This document shows positions 8,192-15,900 of a DNA stretch of 33,923 nucleotides, in pieces. The DNA is from an uncultured Armatimonadota bacterium. GTDB taxonomy: Bacteria > Armatimonadota > Armatimonadia > Armatimonadales > Armatimonadaceae. Below the pieces are notes generated by a model, which saw only the letters and a list, made by a program, of their open reading frames with translations, had not been told where the DNA came from and did no database searches. The stretch lies in assembly GCA_903881535.1 (NCBI GenBank), contig CAIRTT010000351.1, forward strand, positions 1 through 33,923, written 5' to 3'. Each line of letters opens with the position of its first letter. Position 1 is the stretch's first letter. A program made the translations under genes and the position numbers.

Positions 8192-8608
8192 TTAGGCCAG
8201 GAGCTCACCTTCGGAGAACCAGAGAGCCATTTCCTCTGCAGCGGTTTCAGGAGCATCTGAACCGTGGATGAGGTTGCTCATCATGTCACAGGTGTAGTCA
8301 CCACGAATGGTTCCAGGGGTGGCATTTGTCGGCTTTGTAGCGCCAATCATCTGGCGGCAAAGAGCGATAGCATCATTGCCTTCCCAGACCATTGCGACAA
8401 CAGGGCCGCTGGTGACAAAGTCCACGAGCTCACCAAAAAATGGCTTGTCAGAGTGCACAGCGTAGTGTGCTTCTGCGGTCTCACGGGTCGGGACGACCAG
8501 CTTGAGAGCAACTAACCGCAGGCCGCGGTTTTCAAAGCGGCGGATGATTTCGCCGGAGAGCCGACGGGCAACACCGTCGGGCTTAACCATAATGTATGTG
8601 CGTTCCAT
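8192..8608 (-). CDS. ndk: Nucleoside diphosphate kinase
   Basis: A 138-aa enzyme that moves the gamma phosphate between NTPs and NDPs through a phospho-histidine. The protein begins [17 protein letters not shown], carries [11 protein letters not shown], and has the active-site histidine at residue 115 in NLIHGSD. The start is the ATG at 8608; an in-frame ATG at 8650 would add 14 non-homologous residues. GAGGAAG a little upstream could serve as the ribosome site. It is the first gene of the ndk-queA-HTH-DUF192-glycosyltransferase run. Confidence 0.97.
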   Translation of the reverse strand: MERTYIMVKPDGVARRLSGEIIRRFENRGLRLVALKLVVPTRETAEAHYAVHSDKPFFGELVDFVTSGPVVAMVWEGNDAIALCRQMIGATKPTNATPGTIRGDYTCDMMSNLIHGSDAPETAAEEMALWFSEGELLA

Positions 8609-8664
8609 TGTTTGTGCGCTTCCTCGAATATCGCCGCTTGGTCGCGGCAAACCGGGAAAGTTTA

Positions 8665-8703
8665 CCGCGCCTTCAGGGAGTTTTTACATCCCCAAAGGCG
8701 CGG
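8665..8703 (-). terminator. Candidate terminator after the YHS-like gene
   Basis: CCGCGCCTT and AAGGCGCGG form a perfect 9-bp inverted repeat with a 21-nt loop that can close further by GGG/CCC pairing. It lies just after the stop at 8713. The tract after it is only moderately T-rich, hence the modest confidence. Confidence 0.45.
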
Positions 8704-8712
8704 CATGCACAA

Positions 8713-8958
8713 TTACTTACCGGTGACTTTCTTGAAGATCTTGTCTTGATCCTTCTTGACACCCTCGACACAGCCCTGGCAGCAGACCTTGACGGACTTG
8801 CCGGCATATGCCTTGTTCTTACCGCTGTACTTGACAGCGATTGGATTCTTGCCAAGTGCTTCACCCATGACTGGACATGTGGTCTGCGCCTTGGTTTGTG
8901 CCATTGCGATTGCTGCGAAAGCGGCTGTAACTGCGACAGCCAACATAATCTTGTTCAT
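8713..8958 (-). CDS. Small secreted YHS/TRASH-like metal-binding protein
   Basis: An 81-aa protein with a typical signal peptide (residues 1-20, ending AMA before Gln21). The mature part has CPVMGEALG at 28-36 and YAGKSVKVCCQGC at 51-63, giving Cys28, Cys59, Cys60 and Cys63. This spacing (CPVMG, then a Tyr/Gly strand, then CCxxC) is that of YHS/TRASH-type heavy-metal domains. A role in binding copper or a similar metal outside the membrane is inferred. The strong ribosome site GGAGGAG 6 nt before the ATG suggests high expression. It is monocistronic, with a candidate terminator after it. Confidence 0.75.
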   Translation of the reverse strand: MNKIMLAVAVTAAFAAIAMAQTKAQTTCPVMGEALGKNPIAVKYSGKNKAYAGKSVKVCCQGCVEGVKKDQDKIFKKVTGK

Positions 8959-9364
8959 AGTAACTCCTCCAGAATTGAGCCCTACTCATATGAGATGGCT
9001 CTAATACGTAAGTTTACCGTAATACACGTGCAATAAATTTCCAGGGTTTCCGATGAATATTCAGGGTGCGAATTGACACCGGTATTTACTGGTCGATAGC
9101 ACGTTATGTGAACGAGCAGACCAGACTTACTGACGATAACTGGCACTTCAGACAATCCTTTGGATGCATGTTTGAATATATTGCCAAGGGTGAAATGTCG
9201 TTGCATATGACCTTTCCCGATATGGGCAATTCGCACGGGGAAGGGTTTTGAAAATTTAACAAAGGCTGCTCATTGACATTCAAAATCGCCTGCTTGAATC
9301 TCATCCACCTCCACTTCATAGAAACAATTAAAGGCTTCAGGAAGACATGGTTTGGGGAATCAGC
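8959..9364. other. 406-bp intergenic region without a convincing gene
   Basis: Both neighbours are on the minus strand. Short ORFs here have no recognisable motifs or well-placed ribosome sites. The stretch is more AT-rich than its surroundings. Two exact TTGACA hexamers on the plus strand (9073-9078 and 9273-9278) lack good -10 boxes at 17 bp. The promoter of the secreted metal-binding gene should lie at its left end but I cannot define it. An unrecognised small RNA is possible. Confidence 0.5.
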
Positions 9365-10288
9365 CTACTTGCCATCAAAGTGGGCAGCGTGGGCATCTTT
9401 AAGCTGCTTGGGCCGGATACGCGTGTAAATCTGTGTGCTTGACAAGTCTTTATGACCAAGAAGCTCCTGGACGACCCGTATATCGGCTCCATTTTCCAGA
9501 AGGTGACTCGCAAATGAGTGACGCATCATGTGTGGCGTTGGCTTAACGCCGACCTGCCCGGATTTCCCCAGCTTGTCAAACAATCTCCGGATGGCTCTGT
9601 CCGACAGCCGTCCACCAAAGCGATTTAGGAAAAGTGCATCTGTGGTGGCACTTCCAGCCGCTGCCAGCAACGATTCACGGCCATCCTTGATATACATTTC
9701 CAAAGCCCTAAGAGCATGACTGCCGAGGAGTGCGTAGCGCTCCTGACCACCCTTAGCGTGCCGGATCCGTAGGGCGCCTTCATCGGTGCCGGTACGAAAA
9801 ACATCGTCCAAATCAAGACCAATGAGCTCTCCTGCACGGATACCGCTGGCATAAAGACACTCCACAATGGCTTTGTCACGAAGTCCGGCGGCGGAATCAT
9901 CACACTTAATATCGAGGAGCGCCCCAATATCTGATGCATCCAAAGCCTTCGGCAACGACTTTCCACGCTTTGGGATATCAACATCGGTGAATGGGTTGCT
10001 CTCAGTCAGCCCGGACTGAATAGCCCAGGTGAAGAATGTCCGCAAGGTTGCGACCCGGCGGGCAATGGATGTCTTCGCCAGGCCATCGACCTTCGTCATG
10101 TGACCAATCCACGAGCGGGCCGTTGCTGCATCCACTTTTAGCACGGATGACTGCTGCGAATGCATTAGATAGCTTACAAATGCTCTGATATCGGCCCGAT
10201 ATGCCCGAACAGTGTGCGGAGAAAGCTGTCGAAGGTCCGCAAGGTGGATACCGAACGCATCCAATGTCGGGTCAATCGCAAGCGCCAT
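9365..10288 (-). CDS. Tyrosine recombinase, XerC/XerD type
   Basis: A 307-aa site-specific recombinase. The N-terminal SAM-like core-binding domain is at about residues 10-95 and the catalytic domain at 115-300. All catalytic residues are present: Arg151 (ASGIRAGEL), Lys179 (HAKGGQ), His253-x-x-Arg256 (TPHMMRHSF), His279 (LLGHKDLSS) and Tyr288 (TQIYTR). Length and lack of extra domains point to the Xer family of chromosome dimer resolution rather than a phage integrase. The ATG at 10288 overlaps the HNH stop as TGATG; a TTG one codon earlier also exists. A second Xer-like gene lies at 22936, so they may form the XerC/XerD pair. Which is which cannot be decided here. Confidence 0.92.
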   Translation of the reverse strand: MALAIDPTLDAFGIHLADLRQLSPHTVRAYRADIRAFVSYLMHSQQSSVLKVDAATARSWIGHMTKVDGLAKTSIARRVATLRTFFTWAIQSGLTESNPFTDVDIPKRGKSLPKALDASDIGALLDIKCDDSAAGLRDKAIVECLYASGIRAGELIGLDLDDVFRTGTDEGALRIRHAKGGQERYALLGSHALRALEMYIKDGRESLLAAAGSATTDALFLNRFGGRLSDRAIRRLFDKLGKSGQVGVKPTPHMMRHSFASHLLENGADIRVVQELLGHKDLSSTQIYTRIRPKQLKDAHAAHFDGK

Positions 10289-10851
10289 CAAGCCAGTATC
10301 TTACTCTGTTCCGCTCCCATAAGGTCAAGGCACGCGGGGAGGTAGTTCCGCCACAGCTGATTTTTCGAGCTCGCCACATATTGTGTAATCCCGATGTACG
10401 GTGTGTAGCGAGGGCGCTTTGGCGCCCGGATCAGACGCATCCCGGACTTTTCCAGAAACTTGTCGGCCTTGCGCGTATTGCACCGCTTGCAACACGTCAC
10501 CAAGTTCTCCCAGGACATGTCCCCACCGTGGCGGCGTGGACGGACGTGGTCGATTGTCATGTCCTTGCCATGCACACCGCAGTACTGGCACGTGTAGTTG
10601 TCGCGTGCGAAGACACTGCGACGGCTGACTTTGAGCTCAGGCATAGGGCGGCGAATCTGCGAGCGCAGCTTTACGACGGATGGAGGTCCTTCGGCCTGGG
10701 ATGGTGCATAAAGGGCATCAGGCAACTCTTCATCTGCTGCCGTATGCAAGATATCCGCCTTGCCCTTGTAAACCAGAATGACAGCCCTGCGCATGTTACA
10801 CACATTCAGTGGTTCATAGTCACAGTTAAGTACAAGAACTTCGCGTCCCAT
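10288..10851 (-). CDS. HNH endonuclease-domain protein
   Basis: A 187-aa protein of the HNH_5-like family that is widespread and of unproven role. It begins MGREVLVLNCDYEPLNVCN, a family hallmark. The HNH core runs from about residue 82 to 127: a zinc pair Cys88/Cys91 (CQYCG), the catalytic Asp-His at 101-102 (TIDHVRPR), Asn117 (WENLV) and a second zinc pair Cys121/Cys124. Its stop overlaps the Xer recombinase start (TGATG), so the two are co-translated. Housekeeping DNA processing seems more likely than homing, as no intron or repeat flanks it. Confidence 0.85.
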   Translation of the reverse strand: MGREVLVLNCDYEPLNVCNMRRAVILVYKGKADILHTAADEELPDALYAPSQAEGPPSVVKLRSQIRRPMPELKVSRRSVFARDNYTCQYCGVHGKDMTIDHVRPRRHGGDMSWENLVTCCKRCNTRKADKFLEKSGMRLIRAPKRPRYTPYIGITQYVASSKNQLWRNYLPACLDLMGAEQSKILA

Positions 10852-10893
10852 TTATCCCACGACCTCAGCAAGCGAAATAGGAGTTAAAGACAA

Positions 10894-10919
10894 AACCCCC
10901 GGCGCAACGCGCACAGGGG
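10894..10919 (-). terminator. Terminator after alr, or attenuator ahead of the HNH gene
   Basis: On the minus strand CCCCTGTGCGC pairs with GCGCCGGGG around GTT and is followed by TTTTGTCTTT. It lies about 130 nt after the alr stop but only 43 nt before the HNH start, leaving little room for a separate HNH promoter. Confidence 0.7.
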
Positions 10920-11046
10920 CAGAATCAGCCAGACACAAGACTAACTGCAAGACATCGGTTCTTCGACACGGATGTCTCTCAAGATATAGCACAGCAGGTC
11001 TGTGAGGATACAAGATATGGTCTTATATCACATCCGGATGCGAACG

Positions 11047-12177
11047 TCACTCAAGCCCCGAATAGCGCCTTGGAACCCGGGGTGAGAGCCCTGTTGTCGG
11101 CCATTGCACGGGAACATCCGCCCACGCGGCCAGCATCGCCACCGTAATCGTGGTATTCCCTTCACTCCCAATCAGCGTCACCCAGTCACCTTCGGTGGCC
11201 TCCGCTATATCGGTAACATCCACCTGAAGCTGGTCCATCGAGACGACGCCGCAAATCTTCGCCTGCTGTCCACGTATCAGAATGTATGTTTCCAGCGCTA
11301 TGTGTCGGGGATAGCCATCCGCATAGCCGACGCCAACCGTTGCAATCCGGGTTTCCCTATCTGTCACAAATGTTGCACCGTAGCCGACAGCATGCCCGGC
11401 TGGGAGGTGTTTGATGAGATGAATACGTGCGCGCCAGCTGAGAACGGGTGTTGTGGGACAAGCTACAGTTGAAATTGGGGCGATGCCATACAAGAGTGCG
11501 CCTGGGCGATGGAGGATGGGGTTGGTAAGGGGGGAGATAATTGCATCCCAGAGTATCCCCGCCGAGTTGTTTACAGAAATGACCGTACTGTCATCGACCA
11601 AGTGGCACCGCATCAGCGCATGGATGTCATCCAACAGCGTGGAGTATTGCCGCTGCATCGATGTGTTATCAGCCGCATCCGCCGATGCCAAATGTGTCGA
11701 GACGCCGCCAAAGCAAACCGTCAGGTCTAGGTTTTGACATGCTTCGATCGCATCGGCGCAGAGTAAGCCCTCACGTCCCATACCCGTATCGAGCATTAGA
11801 AAGCAGTCGTGTGGGCTACCGCCAGCATCGAGAAACGCCTTGAGAAATCCTACACTTGAAATGTGGGGTGTTAGGCGTTGGTTTACGCACAGGCGGGCAG
11901 AGAGAGGTTCGGCGGGTGAGAGGACATGAATCGGGCTGTGCAGCCCACAGGCGCGAAGAAGCTGTCCTTCTGCCGGGGTCGCAACGGCGATGGCGGCGAC
12001 TCCGCCAGCGACAGCCGCGCGTGCGCAGGGGACCAGGCCATGGCCGTAGGCATCCGCCTTAACGACGGCACAAATAGCACCGAAACGCTTTGTGAGCTGC
12101 CTGGCATTCTTGCGGAGTGCCACCAAATCAACAGCGGCGAATGTACGTTGGACATCCGCCGCTGATGCGGCATTCAC
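11047..12177 (-). CDS. alr: Alanine racemase
   Basis: A 376-aa PLP enzyme that makes D-alanine for peptidoglycan. Lys40 in VVKADAYGHG is the PLP-binding and catalytic lysine. Tyr266 in AVGYGATF is the second catalytic base, donated across the dimer. VGVGYADGYPR and the GxVSMDQ motif (GVVSMDQLQVD) are also present. The fold is an N-terminal TIM barrel with a C-terminal beta domain. It starts at GTG 12177, 5 nt after the greA stop, so the two are co-transcribed. A D-Ala-D-Ala dipeptidase is encoded elsewhere in the window. Confidence 0.96.
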   Translation of the reverse strand: MNAASAADVQRTFAAVDLVALRKNARQLTKRFGAICAVVKADAYGHGLVPCARAAVAGGVAAIAVATPAEGQLLRACGLHSPIHVLSPAEPLSARLCVNQRLTPHISSVGFLKAFLDAGGSPHDCFLMLDTGMGREGLLCADAIEACQNLDLTVCFGGVSTHLASADAADNTSMQRQYSTLLDDIHALMRCHLVDDSTVISVNNSAGILWDAIISPLTNPILHRPGALLYGIAPISTVACPTTPVLSWRARIHLIKHLPAGHAVGYGATFVTDRETRIATVGVGYADGYPRHIALETYILIRGQQAKICGVVSMDQLQVDVTDIAEATEGDWVTLIGSEGNTTITVAMLAAWADVPVQWPTTGLSPRVPRRYSGLE

Positions 12178-12182
12178 ATCTG

Positions 12183-12650
12183 TCAGCTGACTGTGACGAC
12201 GGTGTAGTGTGTCGTGAACCCGTTCACGGTGACCGCGACAGAATCCCCAGCACGGTGACCATTTAGTTGTTTGCCCAGAGGAGAAGCCACACTGATTTGC
12301 TGATTGTCAGGGTCTGCCTCATAGTCACCAACGAGGGTGTACGACTCTTCCGTTTCATCATCCGTGTCACGAAGAGTTACGGTCGCACCCAGCCCGATTG
12401 TCCCTGGAGCATGATGATCATCCTCCACAACAATGGATCTCTCGAGCATCGCTTGCAAGTCTGCAATGCGGCCTTGGATAAAGCCCTGTTGCCGTTTGGA
12501 GTCTTGATAGTCGAAATTCTCAGACAAGTCACCGAGGTCGCGTGCCTGCCGGATACGCTCTGAGAGTGCCGGCATCTCGACGGCCTTCAACTGTTCCAGC
12601 TCAAGTACTATTTTTTGTTTGCCACTCGGCGTTAACACGAAATCTGCCAT
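12183..12650 (-). CDS. greA: Transcription elongation factor GreA
   Basis: A 155-aa factor that enters the RNA polymerase secondary channel and stimulates cleavage of backtracked RNA. The N-terminal coiled coil carries the acidic tip DLSENFDYQDSKRQQGF, retaining the Asp and Glu that chelate the catalytic metal. The C-terminal FKBP-like domain includes GATVTLRD, a SYTLVGDYEAD stretch and ASPLGKQLNGHRAGD. The start is the ATG at 12650 with GGTGGAG ahead of it; an in-frame upstream extension to 12725 would cover its own promoter. It is divergent from rpoB, the enzyme it serves. Confidence 0.97.
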   Translation of the reverse strand: MADFVLTPSGKQKIVLELEQLKAVEMPALSERIRQARDLGDLSENFDYQDSKRQQGFIQGRIADLQAMLERSIVVEDDHHAPGTIGLGATVTLRDTDDETEESYTLVGDYEADPDNQQISVASPLGKQLNGHRAGDSVAVTVNGFTTHYTVVTVS

Positions 12651-12716
12651 GATTGCTCCACCAAACGTGTGTGCTACTGCGTATACCAGTGCGTTATTTG
12701 GAACGCATGGTGCGCG

Positions 12717-12745
12717 AGTATACACGCGTACATTTCACTTGGCAA
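12717..12745 (-). promoter_or_regulatory. greA-alr promoter
   Basis: Minus strand: -35 TTGCCA (12740-12745), 17-bp spacer, -10 TATACT (12717-12722). It lies 67 nt upstream of the greA ATG. Its upstream edge is only 30 bp from the rpoBC -35 box, so the two promoters are back to back. Confidence 0.75.
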
Positions 12746-12775
12746 CACAATACCCTTAACTGGACCAGATTATCC

Positions 12776-12804
12776 TTGACTGTTTGTGCTGGTGATGGTA
12801 TTTT
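12776..12804 (+). promoter_or_regulatory. rpoBC promoter
   Basis: -35 TTGACT (12776-12781), 17-bp spacer, -10 TATTTT (12799-12804). A transcript from here would have a leader of about 185 nt (12810-12994) before the rpoB ATG. I see no strong hairpin or riboswitch in that leader, and no rplJL genes upstream. Confidence 0.65.
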
Positions 12805-12975
12805 GAGGATTCGTGCCACACTGTGTCATTACAGGTATTCCTGTGACTTTTGACAGTAGTGTGACGCGGGAAACATTTGCAGTCGTCGGTGTGGGGATTG
12901 GTTTGCGATAACCTAGCACAACTTGGTGTCGCACGTCAATCAACTGCATCGTCAGATGATAGATGTGCCCGACCT

Positions 12976-12983
12976 GGGAGGGG
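12976..12983 (+). promoter_or_regulatory. Ribosome binding site that sets the rpoB start
   Basis: GGGAGGGG is the only purine-rich site near the 5' end of the rpoB frame. It lies 11 nt before the ATG at 12995 and favours it over the in-frame TTG at 12923 and ATG at 12956, which have none. Confidence 0.6.
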
Positions 12984-12994
12984 TTCAAACTGGT

Positions 12995-15900
12995 ATGGAG
13001 ATTCAGCATTCGGCAAAGCGCGCGCAGCATGCGGCCGGCATTCCCAACCTCATTCAACTTCAATTGGATTCGTTTCGTTGGTTTCTTGAGGAGGGATTGC
13101 ACGAACTGTTCCTATCGTTCTCTCCGATTCATGACCACACGGGCACCATCACCATTGAGTTGATTGACTTCACCCTTGGGGAGCCCAAATACACGCTCGA
13201 GCAGTGTCGCAGCCGTGATGTCACATTTGAGTCTCCGATCAAGGTGCGTGTTCGTTTAACCACGGCGCACGGTGAAGTTAAGGAATCCGAGGTTTACCTT
13301 GGCGACCTTCCACTGATGACGGAAAAGGGTACGTTTATTATCAACGGTGCTGAGCGCGTCGTTGTGTCTCAGCTTTCCCGGTCTCCTGGCATCTATTTCC
13401 GTGATGAACTTGACCTCACCCTGAACTGGCAGTTCTCGGCAACCCTGATCCCTTCTGAGGGTCCATGGGTTGAGATCGAGACAGATACATCCGAGGCAGT
13501 GATGGTCCGGATTGGTCAGAACAAGAAGTTTGCCATCACGACTCTCCTTCGTGCCTTAAACGATCCTAGTCTTCAAAACGACTTGGTGCGTGACCGCCTG
13601 TTGAACCAGGATGAGCTGAGCGGTGTCTTCAATGTTGACTACCGTGAGGCGGTTGGTAAGACGCTTGCCGAGCACGTTGTCGACAACGTAACCGGTGAAG
13701 TTATCTTTGAGGCTGGCTATTCTGTTGTCGCCGCTGACCGTGCAAAGTTCGTTGAACTCGCCGGTGGTGAAGAGTATCTGCGTAATCATCGCCTTAAAGT
13801 GATGTTCAAGGATCCGCAGTACGAAACCGACACACAGATTCTGGAGCGCTTCGGAACGCGTACTGAATTCCAGGCACCGCGCGGTGGCACGGATGAAGAA
13901 CGCGAGCTCTTCGTTACTTCCATTGTGGATACCTATGCCCTGCAGGACTTTGTGTCATCGGCAGGAAAAGTTGTTGCCAGTCCTTATCAGCGGGTTGACA
14001 AAACGGTTGCCAAGACCATTTTGGAGACACTTGAAGCTGAGAATTCAGATGGCATCGTCACGCTGTTGACAGTGCCTAAGTATCTGAACGCGACGCTTGA
14101 TATCGAAGAAGCGAATGTTGTAGATTCCAAGTCCGCGATGTTTGACATTCACCGTAAGCTGCGTCCAGGCGATCCGCCATCCGATGAATCTGTGAGAACC
14201 ATGCTCCGCGGCATGTTCTTCGATGTTCGCCGGTACGACATGGCCAAAGTTGGTCGTCACAAGCTAAACAAGAAGCTCTCGACGCTGCAGATTCCTCACA
14301 AGGTTCGCTGGATTACCCGTACGGATATCTGTGCGATTATTGACTACCTCATCGGGATGCAGGCTGCTGCACGCGCTGATGGTCAGGATGAATCACGTTC
14401 ACGCTATACCCCGGATGACATCGACCACCTTGAGAACAAGCGTGTACGTTCCGTTGGGGAACTGCTTTACTCACAGCTCCGAATGGGCTTCCTCCGTATG
14501 GAGAAGGTTGCCAAGGAGCGTATGACATCGATGGACTCCGATGACATGCTTCCGCCACTTGTCCTTTCGGTCAAGCCGGTGTCCGCTGCCATCAAGAGCT
14601 TCTTCGGGTCATCCCAGCTCTCCCAGTTCATGGACCAGACTAACCCGCTTGCTGAAATTACATCCAAGCGACGTTTGTCCTCCCTCGGACCGGGTGGTCT
14701 TTCCCGCCAGTCGGCCAAACTTGAAGTGCGTGACGTTCACCACTCCCACTACGGCCGGATCTGTCCTATCGAAACGCCTGAAGGACCTAACATTGGTCTG
14801 ATTGGTTCCATGGCAGTGCAGGCACGTGTTGACCAGTTTGGCTTCCTCGAGACGCCTTACCGTAAGGTTATCAATGGCCTTGTCACCCGTGACCTCGAGT
14901 GGCTGCCTGCTGACAATGAGCACCACTACAAGATTGGCCGCGCTCCGCTTGAGGAGGACATTAACGAGGATGGAACATTCAAGTCCAAAACCGTTCAGGT
15001 CCGCTTCAATAGTGACTACCCAGTTGTTTCGACTGGTGAAGTGCAGTTCGTGGATGTCTCTCCTCAGCAGCTGGTTTCTGTCGCGACTGCGATGATTCCA
15101 TTCTTGGAAAACGACGACGCAAACCGTGCACTTATGGGCGCGAACATGCAACGTCAGGCAGTGCCAACGGTTCGCCCGGCGGCGCCTCTTGTCAAGACTG
15201 GCATGGAGCGCAAGGCTGCAGTTGATTCTGGGGCTGTGATTCTTGCAAAGCGTAACGGAACTGTGCATCGTGTTACGAGCAAGGAAGTTGTCCTCAAGAC
15301 GCCACGCGGCGAGTTTGACCGCTACGTCCTGCTGAACATGGTCCGCTCTAACCAAGGTACCTGTATTTCACAGCGTCCAAAGGTTGATCTTGGTCAGGTA
15401 CTCCGTACGGGTGATCTGATTGCGGATGGGCCATGCTGTGACAATGGTGAGCTTAGCCTTGGACAGAATGTCCTCGTTGCGTTTATGCCATGGAATGGCT
15501 ACAACTACGAGGATGCTATTCTCCTTAGCCAGCGACTCGTAAAGGATGATGTTTTCACATCCATCCACATCGAGAAGTATGAACTCGAAGCCCGTGACAC
15601 CAAGCTCGGACCTGAGGAAATGACGCGGGACATCCCTAATGTCGGTGAAGATGCCCTCAAGGACCTCGATGAAGATGGAATCATCCGCATCGGTGCTGAA
15701 GTCCGCTCAGATGACATTCTGATCGGTAAAGTCGCGCCTAAGGGTCAGGGAGAGCTGACGGCGGAAGAGCGCCTGATTATCGCAATCTTTGGTAAGAAGG
15801 CTGAAGATACTCGTGATGTATCTCTCCGTGTTCCACACGGTGAGAAGGGCAAGATTGTCGACATCAAGGTATTCAGCCGTCATAAGTACCGGTGCCGCGT

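Noticed and set aside
9073-9101. Promoter call from the exact TTGACA at 9073
   Set aside because: The hexamer 17 bp downstream is a poor -10 match and there is no plus-strand gene to drive.
8982-9319. Overlapping small open frames in the 8959-9364 gap
   Set aside because: No motifs, no well-spaced ribosome sites and frames that compete with each other.
14609-15355. 248-aa open frame on the minus strand inside rpoB
   Set aside because: Antisense to the conserved rifampicin-pocket and following regions of rpoB, no recognisable protein.
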